Shown: one piece after another, positions 1 to 8,488 of the stretch
How the letters are laid out: the number at the start of each line of letters is the position of its first letter
Position numbering within the stretch: the stretch's first letter is position 1
Assembly (NCBI RefSeq): GCF_029541745.1
Contig: NZ_CP089746.1
Coordinates: 5,403,559-5,467,558, forward strand
Source of the DNA: Streptomyces sp. LX-29
GTDB lineage: Bacteria > Actinomycetota > Actinomycetes > Streptomycetales > Streptomycetaceae
Reading direction: 5' to 3'
Length of the DNA: 64,000 bases
The notes under the pieces: model-generated
The model's input: only the letters and a program-made list of their open reading frames with translations
Told to the model about the DNA's origin: nothing
The model's database searches: none
Made by a program: the position numbers and the translations under genes

Positions 1-454
1 CGCGGGTGACGATCCCCACGGGGTTGGTGAAGTCCACGATCCACGCGTCCGGGGTGCGGCGGCGCACCCGCTCGGCGATGTCGAGCACCACCGGGACGGT
101 GCGCAGCGCCTTGGCCAGGCCGCCGGCGCCGGTGGTCTCCTGGCCCACGCAGCCGCACTCCAGCGGCCAGGTCTCGTCCTGGTCGCGCGCCGCCTGCCCG
201 CCGACGCGCAGTTGGAGCAGGACCGCGTCGGCACCGTCCACGCCCGCGTCCAGGTCGCCGGTCCAGCCGATCCGCCCCGGGTGCCCCTGCCGGGCGAACA
301 TCCGCCGAGCGAGGGCGCCGATGAGCTCCAGCCGCTCGGCGGCCGGGTCGATGAGGACGAGCTCCTCCAGGGGCAGGACGTCGCGTAGCCGCGCGAATCC
401 GTCGACCAGTTCGGGGGTGTAGGTGGAGGCTCCTCCCACCACTGCGAGCTTCAA
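1..454 (-). CDS. csnH: GH4 family glycosidase (6-phospho-beta-glucosidase type), N-terminal part
   Basis: Partial gene; the 3' end lies beyond the left edge and 151 residues are visible. The protein opens MKLAVVGGASTYTPELV, the Rossmann NAD-binding start of glycoside hydrolase family 4, and later shows LQLRVGGQAARDQDE and DFTNPVGIVT, both typical of GH4 6-phospho-beta-glucosidases. These enzymes use NAD and a metal to cleave (phospho)glycosides in the cytoplasm. The start is TTG at 454 with AGGAG about seven bases upstream; it overlaps the stop of the upstream permease remnant by four bases, the usual operon coupling. With the ROK repressor at 951-2162 this fits the csnR...csnH chitosan-oligosaccharide locus of Streptomyces. 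The csn name is inferred from context; the GH4 call is firm. Confidence 0.8.
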   Translation of the reverse strand, partial: MKLAVVGGASTYTPELVDGFARLRDVLPLEELVLIDPAAERLELIGALARRMFARQGHPGRIGWTGDLDAGVDGADAVLLQLRVGGQAARDQDETWPLECGCVGQETTGAGGLAKALRTVPVVLDIAERVRRRTPDAWIVDFTNPVGIVTR

Positions 455-527
455 CCCTTGACTCCTGTCCGTGTCAGGCCTTCGACGAAGGCTTTCTGAG
501 CGAAGAAGAAGACGGCGATGACGGGGC
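451..527 (-). pseudogene. C-terminal remnant of a sugar ABC transporter permease (csnG-like)
   Basis: About 25 codons read GPVIAVFFFAQKAFVEGL then TRTGVKG and a stop at 451. This is the signature tail of MalG-type carbohydrate ABC permeases (AQKAFVEGLT.TGVKG). The stop overlaps the TTG start of the GH4 gene as in an intact operon. Upstream of about 527 the frame loses all resemblance to a membrane protein and runs into GC-rich repeats, so the rest of the permease is absent. No binding-protein gene or second permease lies between here and the ROK gene, where csn loci normally carry three transporter genes. This is either a real deletion or an assembly collapse. Confidence 0.75.
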
Positions 528-950
528 CGACCGGGCACGGGCCACAGGGCTCTGACCGGGCGGCGGCTCGGGGCGCGTTCGGGGGGCCCGGGCCGCGCCG
601 CCGGGCGGGGCCGGGGCGGGGGGGCGAGCCGGGACGGACGGCTTACGCGGGGCGGGCGGTCGTGCGGATGGCTTGCGCGGGGCGAACGGGGCTTGGGGAC
701 GGCTTACGCGGGGCGGACGGTCGTGCGGGCCGGTGCCTCCATCGCACGGCCGGGGGTGGTGGCTCAGCGGGGCCGATGTCGCCGGGGCGGGGCAGAGGCG
801 GGGCGGCAGCGGGCCGGGGCGTGTGTCGCTCGGAGGGGTCGGAAGGCGGGCCGGAAGGCGGTCGGTGGGCGGGTCGGAAGGCGGTCGGTGGGCGGGTCGG
901 AAGGCGGGCGGTGGGTGGTCGGGCGGTCGGTGGGCGAGGGCCGGGCGCGC
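528..950. repeat. GC-rich degenerate repeats replacing expected transporter genes
   Basis: No credible gene in 420 bases. A unit of about 31 bases beginning GACGGCTTACGCGGGGCG occurs at 637-667 and again at 698-728 with one mismatch. A second family, GTCGGAAGGCGG followed by TCGGTGGGCGG, recurs about three times between 838 and 930 with a period near 27-28 bases. Several frames stay open through this stretch only because it is almost all G and C. Confidence 0.7.
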
Positions 951-2162
951 TCAGGTCGTGTCGAAGACGGAGTGCCGGGCGGCTCGCAGAGCGGTGCGCA
1001 GTGCGCCCTTGAGGATCGGGGAGCCCTCCACGGCGCTCAGCCGCAGTTCGGGCCGGGGCAGAGCGAGGTCGGTGAGCTCGGCTTCGACCAGCGACCGCAG
1101 CCGCTCGCCCCCCGCCTGCGGCACCGCGCCGGAGAGCACCACCAACTCCGGGTCCACCACGGCGACGACGGAGGCCAGCCCGGTGGCCAGCCGGCGGGCG
1201 AGCTCGGCGAGCACCGCGTCGCCGCGGCCCGGGGTGCGCAGCGCCTCGGCGAGCGCCGCGGGCGCCGCGTCGGCCGTGAACCCGTGCGCGCGGGCGAGCG
1301 TGAGCACGGCGGGGGAGGAGACGAGCATCTGGAACCCGCCACCCCCGTCCGCCCCGGCGGTGGCGTCCGAGCCGCCGCGCGCCAGCGGGGCGCCGGGCAG
1401 CGGCATGTACCCGATCTCGCCGGCCCCGCCGGTCGCGCCGCGCAGCGGGTTCCCGCCGAGCACGATGGCGGCGCCGACGCCGTCGTCCGCCCAGACGAGC
1501 ACGAAGTCGTCGAAGTCCTGGGCGGTGCCGTGGTGCTGCTCGGCGACGGCGGCGAGGTTGACGTCGTTCTCGATCACGACGGGGGTGCCGAGCGTTTCGG
1601 CGAGTTCCTCGCGCAGCGTGCGGGACTGCCAGCCGGGCAGGTGGGGTGCGTAGCGCAGGGCACCGGTGAGCGGGTCCAGCGCACCCGGCGTGCCGATCAC
1701 AGTGTGGTGCAGGTCCTTCCGCGTCAGCCCGGCGGCGCTGAGCGCGCCGTCCACCGCCTCCGCCACCAGCCGAACCGTCCGCTCCGGAGTGCCGTCGGCG
1801 AGGGCGGGCGCGCGGATCCGGTGCTCGCCGACGACCTCGCCGGTGATGTCCGCGACGGCGGCGGTGATGCCCCGCTCGGGGTCCACGGCGAGCGCGGCGA
1901 TCCGGGCGGCGGACGGCTCGATCTCGTAGAGCCGGGCGTTGGGCCCCGGCCGTCCGGTCGCGGTCCCGGTCGCCCGCACCAGCCCGGCGGCCTCCAGCCG
2001 GGCCAGCAGCTGGGACGCGGTCGGCTTGGACAGCCCGGTCAGTTCGCCGAGCCGGGCGCGGGTCAGCGGGCCGTGGGCGACCAACAGCTCCAGCGCGGCC
2101 CGGTCGTTCATCGCGCGCAGCACGCGCGGCGTGCCCGGGGTGCCCCTCGCCGTACCGGCCAT
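951..2162 (-). CDS. csnR: ROK family transcriptional repressor (CsnR-like)
   Basis: 403 residues from ATG at 2162. A winged helix-turn-helix lies at about residues 15-75 (ALELLVAHGPLTRARLGEL, then GLSKPTASQLLARLE), followed by an ASKHA-fold ROK domain (AVDPERGITAAVADITGEV; VGAAIVLGGNPLRG). The Cys-rich zinc motif and the ExGH motif of ROK sugar kinases are missing (GEIGYM replaces ExGH), so it should be a regulator rather than a kinase. A perfect palindrome 84 bases upstream is a likely operator. CsnR in S. coelicolor and S. lividans represses chitosan-oligosaccharide uptake and chitosanase; here its neighbouring transporter is gone, so it may control only csnH and unlinked targets. Family firm, csnR assignment moderate. 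Confidence 0.85.
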   Translation of the reverse strand: MAGTARGTPGTPRVLRAMNDRAALELLVAHGPLTRARLGELTGLSKPTASQLLARLEAAGLVRATGTATGRPGPNARLYEIEPSAARIAALAVDPERGITAAVADITGEVVGEHRIRAPALADGTPERTVRLVAEAVDGALSAAGLTRKDLHHTVIGTPGALDPLTGALRYAPHLPGWQSRTLREELAETLGTPVVIENDVNLAAVAEQHHGTAQDFDDFVLVWADDGVGAAIVLGGNPLRGATGGAGEIGYMPLPGAPLARGGSDATAGADGGGGFQMLVSSPAVLTLARAHGFTADAAPAALAEALRTPGRGDAVLAELARRLATGLASVVAVVDPELVVLSGAVPQAGGERLRSLVEAELTDLALPRPELRLSAVEGSPILKGALRTALRAARHSVFDTT

Positions 2163-2543
2163 ACGGTGCCCCTCGTCTCCTGCCGTACGGAAACCCAGGC
2201 GTGCCCGCACGGGTTCCCCACGGCTCCCATGGAAAGGCGCTCTGTCAGGAAACCTTCCTGTCGAGTGACCAGGAAGGTAGAGGCGGCCGGAGGTCGGGTC
2301 AAGGGTGCGGGGCGTACCAGCGGACCCCGGGCCGCGCGGAGGGGACGGGCACCGGGGCGGGAAAGAGCGTGGCGCGGACCGCGGGCCGAAAGCAGCGACC
2401 GCGGAAGGGGAAAGCAACGACTGCGGGCCGAAAGCGGCGACCGCGGAGGGGAAAAGCGGCGACCGCGGAGGGGGAAGAGCAGCGACCGCGCGGGCGGCGC
2501 CCCGAGGAGCGGCCCGCGCGGTCGCGTCGTTCGCGCTCGCGCG
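2163..2543. other. Intergenic region csnR/mscS with short tandem repeats
   Basis: Apart from the operator at 2246-2260, this spacer holds a degenerate repeat at about 2385-2500: GCGACCGCGGA then AGGGGAAAAGC recurs four times with a period of roughly 28-35 bases. No gene or convincing hairpin is seen. Confidence 0.6.
2246..2260. promoter_or_regulatory. Palindromic operator upstream of the ROK gene
   Basis: CAGGAAACCTTCCTG has perfect six-base arms around a three-base spacer. It lies 84-98 bases before the csnR start. A further half-site, AGGAAGG, follows at 2271-2277. ROK repressors of actinobacteria bind AGGAAA...TTTCCT-type palindromes, so this is probably an autoregulatory CsnR site. Confidence 0.6.
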
Positions 2544-3623
2544 CTACTTCTGGGTGCTCGGGGTACCGACGCTCTGCGGCGCCAGCGGGGTCGCCGCCTG
2601 GGACTGCGGCGAGGTCGGGTTGGCCAGCGCGGAGGGGGCGGCGACGTTCGCCATGGGGTCGGGGACGGACTCCGTCTCCAGAGCCGGGTCGGTCGGGCGG
2701 CCGACGATGCGGATGCCCTCCGCGTCCAGCGCCCGCTTGATCCGCCAGCGCAGCTCGCGCTCCACGCCCAGCGCCACCCCGGGCATGGTCTTGGCAGACA
2801 CCCGGATGACCACCGAGTCGATGTAGACCGCGGTCAGGCCGAGGACCTCCACCGGCTCCCACAGCCGCTCGTTCCACGGCTCGTCCTTCTGCATGTCCTC
2901 GCCGACCCGGGTGATCACCTCGTTCACCCGGTCCAGGTCCTCGTCCGCGCGGACCTGCACATCGACGCCGGCGGTAGCCCAGCCCTGGCTGAGGTTGCCG
3001 ATCCGCTTCACCTCGCCGTTGCGCACGTACCAGATCTCGCCGTCCGCGCCGCGGAGCTTGGTCACCCGCAGCCCGACCTCGACCACCTCGCCGGAGGCCA
3101 CCCCGGCGTCGACCGAGTCGCCGACCCCGTACTGGTCCTCAAGGATCATGAAGACGCCGGAGAGGAAGTCGGTGACCAGGTTGCGGGCGCCGAAGCCGAT
3201 CGCTACGCCCGCGACACCGGCGCTGGCCAGCAGCGGGGCGAGATTGATCTCCAAGGTGGAGAGGATCATGAGCCCGGCCGTGCCCATGATCAGGAAGGAA
3301 GCGACGCTGCGCAGCACCGAGCCGATGGCCTCGGAGCGCTGCCGGCGCCGCTCGGCGTTGATCAGCAGACCGCCCAGGGCCGTGCCGTCCACCGCCTGCG
3401 CGGTGCGGTTCATCCGCTCTATCAGCTTGGTGATCGCGCGTCGGACGACCGTGCGCAGCACAAAGGCTATGACCAGGATCAGCAGGATGCGCAGCCCGAT
3501 GCTGAGCCAGGTGGACCAGTTCTCCTCCACCCAGCCCGCGGCGTTGGTGGCGCTCTCCTGGGCCTCATCGAAGCTGTTGGGACGGGGTGTCGGGTCTCCG
3601 GCCAGAGCAGCGGACCAGAACAC
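2544..3623 (-). CDS. Small-conductance mechanosensitive channel (MscS family)
   Basis: 359 residues from GTG at 3623, which has AAGGG about eight bases upstream; longer frames exist but start in an unlikely basic stretch. An N-terminal helix (about residues 35-60, WLSIGLRILLILVIAFVLRT) is followed by two more helices near residues 105-160. The pore-lining Gly/Ala-rich helix reads ASAGVAGVAIGFGARNL, the MscS signature. A beta domain follows (DSVDAGVASGEVVEVGLR; GEIWYVRNGEVKRIGNLSQ) and then a mixed C-terminal domain and a Pro/Ala-rich tail. It should release solutes across the membrane on hypo-osmotic shock. It is monocistronic. Confidence 0.9.
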   Translation of the reverse strand: MFWSAALAGDPTPRPNSFDEAQESATNAAGWVEENWSTWLSIGLRILLILVIAFVLRTVVRRAITKLIERMNRTAQAVDGTALGGLLINAERRRQRSEAIGSVLRSVASFLIMGTAGLMILSTLEINLAPLLASAGVAGVAIGFGARNLVTDFLSGVFMILEDQYGVGDSVDAGVASGEVVEVGLRVTKLRGADGEIWYVRNGEVKRIGNLSQGWATAGVDVQVRADEDLDRVNEVITRVGEDMQKDEPWNERLWEPVEVLGLTAVYIDSVVIRVSAKTMPGVALGVERELRWRIKRALDAEGIRIVGRPTDPALETESVPDPMANVAAPSALANPTSPQSQAATPLAPQSVGTPSTQK

Positions 3624-3882
3624 AGCAGGAACCCTTCGTGGGGGACATGCCCGGTGGATGACGCGCACCGGGGGCAGACCCTCCACACTAACGGGGCCGC
3701 GCAACGGACCCGACGTTGTGTTCGAGAGAGAACCGCTCTCTTGCGGGGGATGAACACAGTGTGGTCGAAAACACTCCCAGGCCGTTACCCGGCGGTGGTG
3801 GCGCGTCTACCAGGGATGCGGGGACACTGGGGGGAGATCGTCCCGGCGCGAGCCACGCGCCGCCGGCGTATTAGGAGGCACC

Positions 3883-4419
3883 GTGCCGCACGTCCTGGTC
3901 CTCAACGCGTCGTACGAGCCCCTCGGCGTCGTACCGCTCCGCCGCGCGCTCGTCCTCGTCCTTAACGACAAGGCCATCAGCCTTGAGGACTCAGGCGCCC
4001 TGATGCATAGCGCGACCCATGTCATACCCGCACCGAGCGTAGTCAGGTTGAAACGCTTCGTGCGGGTCCCTTTTCGAGGTCCCGTTCCCCTCACCCGCCG
4101 CGCCCTGTTCGCCCGAGACGGCGGGAGATGCGCGTACTGCGGCGGCGTGGCCACCAGCGTCGACCACGTCATTCCGCGCAGTCGGGGCGGCCAGCACACC
4201 TGGGAGAACGTGGTAGCGGCGTGTCGCCGCTGCAATCATGTCAAGGCCGACCGCCATGTCGCCGAGATCGGCTGGCGGCTGCGCCACCAACCCGCGCCCC
4301 CTTCCGGCCTGGCCTGGCGCATCATCGGCACCGGACATAGGGACCCGCGCTGGCTGCCATACCTGCAGCCGTACGGCGCGGACGACGCGATGGCCCGGAT
4401 CGACGGCATATCCGCCTGA
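3883..4419 (+). CDS. HNH endonuclease family protein
   Basis: 178 residues. The GTG start at 3883 has a strong AGGAGG at 3873-3878. The HNH core is DGGRCAYCGGVATSVDHVIPRSRGG followed by WENVVAACRRCNHVKAD, written here in two parts; it gives the DH, N and H residues and two CxxC zinc knuckles. This short, conserved actinobacterial protein begins VLVLNASYEPLGVVPLRRA. Its cellular role is not known. A plausible promoter -10 (TACCAG, 3808-3813) lies upstream. There is no methylase or toxin partner next to it, so a restriction role is unsupported. Confidence 0.85.
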   Translation: MPHVLVLNASYEPLGVVPLRRALVLVLNDKAISLEDSGALMHSATHVIPAPSVVRLKRFVRVPFRGPVPLTRRALFARDGGRCAYCGGVATSVDHVIPRSRGGQHTWENVVAACRRCNHVKADRHVAEIGWRLRHQPAPPSGLAWRIIGTGHRDPRWLPYLQPYGADDAMARIDGISA

Positions 4420-4621
4420 GGACCGGGCCATCGTCGTACCCGCGGCGCGGTCGCGGCGGACGGTGGTCCGGCCTCCCGGCCCGCCCGCCCCCGCGCGGCC
4501 GTGCGCCAGCCGCTTCGCGCGGCTCTTCGGCGCCTCTTCGGCCTCCCGTCCTTCGCCTCCCGCCGTCCGTGCAGTGCGCGCTCGCCCTGCGGTGCGCGCC
4601 TCGCGTGCCGTGCTTCGCGCG

Positions 4622-7600
4622 TTACTCCGCCACCGCGAAGGCCCGCACCGACCACAGGGAGTACCCGAACTCCGTCGCCCGCGCGACGCCCTGGATACGG
4701 ATGAACCGGGCGCCCGGGGCGTCCAGGCGCACGGTCTCCGTCCCGCCCCGCCCGTCGTTCACCGTCGCCGCCGTGCGCCAGCTACGGCCGTCCGCCGAGA
4801 CCTGGATCCGGTAGCGCGTCGCGTAGGCCTCCTGCCAGCGCAGCTCCAGCCGGCCGACGCGGGCCGGCCGGGCCAGCTCGACCTGGAGCCAGGCACCGTC
4901 CTCGGCGGGGGAGGACCAACGGGTCCCGGGGTCGCCGTCGACGGCCGCCGCGGCCGGGAAGTCCGACGTCTCGTCCCCGGAGGAGTCGGCCCGTGCGCCG
5001 CTCGCCGCCGCCGCCAGGTCGGGGCCACCGGTGCGCGGGACGGCCCGCACGGTCAGCATCGAGGTCTCCGAGCCGAACCGCACCGGTACGGAGAAGGTCC
5101 CCGACCTGGTGCCCGCCGGAACCGACACCGCGATCCGCGCGGTGGTCACCCCGCCGCGCTCCGCCGTGACCTGCTTCGGCGCCGTGACCGTGACGCCGCG
5201 CGGGGGCCGGACGGTCAGGTCGCCGCGCACATCGCCGGGGCGGCGGGCCGCGAGCCGGGCCTCCACCACGACGGGCGCACCACCGATCTCCACGTCCGCC
5301 ACGCTCTGCGACAGTTCCAGCTCGGCGGCCGGGGTGTCGCCGAACCAGGGGGTGACCTCGTGCACGGCGGGCGGCTCGGCCCCGCCGGCCCCCGACCACA
5401 CCAGCCGCACCGCGTCCGCCCGCACGCCCTTGCCGCTCGCCTGCGTCCAGCCGCTGCCGGAGACCGCGCCGAGCCGCCGCCAGCCCTCGCCCGGCACATG
5501 GGCCTCGATCGCGCCGTGCTCCTCGGGGCCGCGGCCGGTCAGCGCGGTGACGGCGGTGAGCGGGCGGGCCCGGCCGAAGCGGAGCGTCACCGGGGACGTC
5601 GAGGTCAGCGAGGTGGCGGGGTCGCCGTCGGCGGCCGCGCGGTGCTCCTTGTCGGCGCGCGGCGGCTTCTCCGCCGTCTCGTCCAGCCCCGTCCAGGCGT
5701 CCGCGCGGTCGGTGGCCCGCTTCAGGAAGGGCGCCAGGACGCCCTTGCCGACGGTGGCCGGACTGTCCGCGATCTCCTCGCGCAGCCGCTGGATCTCGAG
5801 CCGCTCGGCCCAGGCGGTGGCCCCGTCGCCGCGCCCCTGGGCGGTGAGCATGTCCACCGCGCGGATCCCCGCGTCGCCGTAGCGGCCCAGCTGGTCCAGC
5901 CACGGCCGCACCTCGGCGCCGAGCTTCGCGTCCAGCCGCGCCGGGGCGTCGCGCATGGTGCGGAAGGCGGACCGCAGTCGCTCGGCCGCCCGGTCCAGCG
6001 TCGGGTCCGAGGCTCCCGCCGTCCGCGCGGCCCCGCCGGGCGCCGTGCCGCCCGCCCCCGAGGCGTCCAGGGCGGCGAAGAAGGCGTCGATGCGGGGGCG
6101 GAGATAGGCGGACTCCTCGCCGCCCAGCACCGATGAGGCGTCGTTGCCGGCCAGCGCGCGCAGCGCCGCGCGGTCCTCGCGGTCCGGACCGGCCAGGTCG
6201 TCGATGGCGGCCAGCCAGGAGGCGCGCGGGTCGTAGCCGCGCGGGTTCCAGGCGAAGTCGGCGGCGGTGAACAGCGGGATCCGGGAGGCGGTGGCCTGCT
6301 GCATGGCGTTGGCCAGCAGTCCCGAGGAGCCGCTGGCCACGGCCGGGTCCCGACCGGTGTACGGGCCGAGGAAGACCCGGTCCTTGGCGTAGTCGTTGAC
6401 GGGGTAGTTGTCCATCGTCATCAGCCGGTGACCGAAGGCCGCGCGGGCGTCGGACAGCTCGCCCCCGGTGATCGTCCTGGGCACCACGCCGACCCCGGTC
6501 CAGGCGACCTCGACCCCGTCGTCCAGGGCGTCGGCCAGCGCGCTCCGGAAGTCCGTCGCCCCGTCCTGGAAGTACTCGGTCGGCATCAGCGACAGCGCCG
6601 CAGCGCCGGGGTGACGGCGCGCCAGGTGCTCGGCGACGGCGTTGGCGGTCTTGGCCTGCGCCATCGCGGCCGCCTCCGGCCCCGAGCCGAAGACCGAGCG
6701 GTCCCGGCCGCAGTGCCACTCGCTGTAGCTGACGTCCTGGAACTGGAGCTGGAAGGCGCGCACGCCCAGCGCCCACATCGCGTCGATCTTGCGGTTGAGC
6801 GCCTTGAGGTCGCTCTCGGAGGCGAAGCAGAAGTTCTGGCCGGGCGTCACCGCCCAGGCGAGCGTCACATGGTTGCGCCGGGCGCGCTCGGCGAGCGCCC
6901 GGAACTCCTCGCGCTTGTCCGCCGGGTACGGGTCGCGCCAGCGGGCCTGGCGGTACGGGTCGTCGCCCGGGGCGTACAGATAGCGGTTCTGCTTCGTCCG
7001 CCCCATGAAGTCCAGCTGCGCCAGCCGCTGCTCCCGGGTCCACGGCGTGCCGTAGAAGCCCTCCGTGGTGCCGCGGACGGTCGCCGCGGGCCAGTCGCGG
7101 ATGGTGACGGCGGAGAAGCCGTACGAGCCCGTGGCCGTGGAGCCGTCCCGCACCAGCAGTTGACGCAGCGTCTGGACCGCGTGGAACAGACCGTCAGCGT
7201 CGGACCCGGACAGCGCGATCGTGGGCGCCCCGGCCACCGTGCCGGTCGCCAGCCGGTAGCCGCCCGCCGGAAGGTCGCCCCGCGCGGGCGCGCGCAGGGC
7301 GCGCAGCGCGGCCTCCGCGTCGCGCCCCTGGACGCGCACGACCAGCCCGCGGGGCGGTGCCACCATGCCGGGGCGGCCGCCGGCCGCGGCGGGGTCCTCG
7401 GTCAACTCGACGACGTCGCGCGCCCCGGCCTCGTGCAGCAGGAGGCGCAGGGCGTCCAGCGCGTACGGGTCGGAGCTGCCGTCCGCGATCAGGGTGACCT
7501 CGTCGCCCACGGGCACGAACGTCCCCTGCGCGCGCATCGACTGCGGCCGCGGCCACACCGGCGGCGCCCCGCCGTCGCTGGTCCGCTCCGGCGCGGCGGC

Positions 7601-7744
7601 GCCCGAGGGGCCGGGCGTCCCGGGCGGCGTGGGCGCGGCGGTCGCGCTGGGCGCACCGCCGAGCAGCCCGCCTATCACGGCCGCGGCGACCGCGGTCGCC
7701 CCCGCCGACTTCGGCCTGTGCGACCGCATCCCCCGGAACTGCAC
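4622..7744 (-). CDS. Secreted GH84-type beta-N-acetylglucosaminidase with F5/8C domain
   Basis: 1040 residues from GTG at 7744 (GAGGAG six bases upstream). A signal peptide covers about residues 1-37 and ends SATAA. An N-terminal GH20b-like domain (WPRPQSMRAQG) leads to the GH84 barrel (RGTTEGFYGTPWTREQR; NRYLYAPGDDPYRQARWRD). A beta-sandwich NEW3-like region and a discoidin/F5-8C carbohydrate-binding domain (about the last 140 residues, DGDPGTRWSSPAEDGAWLQV) close the protein. The family removes GlcNAc from glycoproteins or hyaluronan outside the cell. The catalytic pair, DD in characterised GH84 enzymes, reads QD here (QFQDVSYSEW, about residue 335), so the substrate mechanism may differ. 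Neighbouring chitosan genes suit an aminosugar-scavenging role. Confidence 0.85.
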   Translation of the reverse strand: MQFRGMRSHRPKSAGATAVAAAVIGGLLGGAPSATAAPTPPGTPGPSGAAAPERTSDGGAPPVWPRPQSMRAQGTFVPVGDEVTLIADGSSDPYALDALRLLLHEAGARDVVELTEDPAAAGGRPGMVAPPRGLVVRVQGRDAEAALRALRAPARGDLPAGGYRLATGTVAGAPTIALSGSDADGLFHAVQTLRQLLVRDGSTATGSYGFSAVTIRDWPAATVRGTTEGFYGTPWTREQRLAQLDFMGRTKQNRYLYAPGDDPYRQARWRDPYPADKREEFRALAERARRNHVTLAWAVTPGQNFCFASESDLKALNRKIDAMWALGVRAFQLQFQDVSYSEWHCGRDRSVFGSGPEAAAMAQAKTANAVAEHLARRHPGAAALSLMPTEYFQDGATDFRSALADALDDGVEVAWTGVGVVPRTITGGELSDARAAFGHRLMTMDNYPVNDYAKDRVFLGPYTGRDPAVASGSSGLLANAMQQATASRIPLFTAADFAWNPRGYDPRASWLAAIDDLAGPDREDRAALRALAGNDASSVLGGEESAYLRPRIDAFFAALDASGAGGTAPGGAARTAGASDPTLDRAAERLRSAFRTMRDAPARLDAKLGAEVRPWLDQLGRYGDAGIRAVDMLTAQGRGDGATAWAERLEIQRLREEIADSPATVGKGVLAPFLKRATDRADAWTGLDETAEKPPRADKEHRAAADGDPATSLTSTSPVTLRFGRARPLTAVTALTGRGPEEHGAIEAHVPGEGWRRLGAVSGSGWTQASGKGVRADAVRLVWSGAGGAEPPAVHEVTPWFGDTPAAELELSQSVADVEIGGAPVVVEARLAARRPGDVRGDLTVRPPRGVTVTAPKQVTAERGGVTTARIAVSVPAGTRSGTFSVPVRFGSETSMLTVRAVPRTGGPDLAAAASGARADSSGDETSDFPAAAAVDGDPGTRWSSPAEDGAWLQVELARPARVGRLELRWQEAYATRYRIQVSADGRSWRTAATVNDGRGGTETVRLDAPGARFIRIQGVARATEFGYSLWSVRAFAVAE

Positions 7745-8145
7745 GGTGCTCTCCTCGTTCCTGGTCGTGGTGGCTGGCGTGATGGCTCGTCTGTGGTGTC
7801 GTGTGTGTCGTCTGCGGTGTCCCGCGCCGTGTGCTGCGCTCGGCGCTGAGCCCACCACCCCCCTGGCGAGGTGTCAACGGGAGTGACCGAAGTGCCGGTA
7901 TTGCGGTGGCGGGTGGCCGCGGGGCCCCGGTCGCACGGCTGTTCAGCGCCGTGCGCGGCGCCGTAAGACCGCCGCCCCGCCGGGTCGACATCCGGATGCT
8001 CTCCTCCGTCGGAGCCTCCCGGCCGACGATTCGCCTGTAGCCGGGGAGTGTGACCTGACGCACGTTCCCCGAGCGTGGACGTCTGCGATCGCCCGCAGTG
8101 GGTAGGGCTGTCGTATCCCCATTTCCGAGACTCACGGAGGCCCGT
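7745..8145. other. Divergent intergenic region, nothing specific
   Basis: Spacer of 400 bases between the GH84 gene (leftward) and a small rightward frame. It contains TGTCGTGTGTGTCGTCTG-type GT-rich sequence near 7796-7815 and presumably both promoters, but I cannot place a convincing -35/-10 pair or operator. Confidence 0.5.
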
Positions 8146-8472
8146 GTGGCCACGTCCTCCCGCCTTCTGCTCTCCGCCTTCTTCAAACCCGCCTCCGCCG
8201 CCTCCCTGCCCGAAACGGCCGCGCCGGCGGACTCCGGGGACCTCGTGCCGGACCGGGAGCCCGACCCATTCGCCGGGGTCTCCGGCCCCGACTCCATGAC
8301 CGGCGCCTCGGCCTCCGGTGGTGGCGTCGAAGCTCCGCTCACCAGCGAACCGCCGCTGCCCGCCCTCGCGCCCCTGACCAGCGAACCACCGCTGGCCGCG
8401 GAGCCGCCGCTGACCAGCGAGCCGACCGCCGCCGGGCTCGGTGGGGCGGCCATGGAACCGATCGAGTTCTGA
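8146..8472 (+). CDS. Hypothetical small protein with LTSEPPL repeats
   Basis: 108 residues from GTG at 8146 with GGAGG at 8137-8141, a well-placed ribosome site. The product begins MATSSRLLLSAFFKPASAAS and ends MEPIEF. Its second half has three tandem copies of an APLTSEPPL-type unit, mirrored in the DNA as CTGACCAGCGAACC repeats. No domain is recognised and no membrane helix or clear signal peptide is seen. It ends 16 bases before malQ and could be co-transcribed with it. The good ribosome site argues for a gene; the repeated, low-complexity sequence argues for caution. Confidence 0.45.
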   Translation: MATSSRLLLSAFFKPASAASLPETAAPADSGDLVPDREPDPFAGVSGPDSMTGASASGGGVEAPLTSEPPLPALAPLTSEPPLAAEPPLTSEPTAAGLGGAAMEPIEF

Positions 8473-8488
8473 GCGGCGGGGAGTCCCC

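Noticed and set aside
693-3965. Very long plus-strand open frame of about 1090 codons
   Set aside because: It runs antisense to csnR and the MscS gene, lacks domains, and stays open because of high GC; the opposite-strand genes are unmistakable.
3883-4419. HNH protein as part of a restriction or homing element
   Set aside because: No methyltransferase, intron or mobile-element context; it is a conserved stand-alone gene of the genus.
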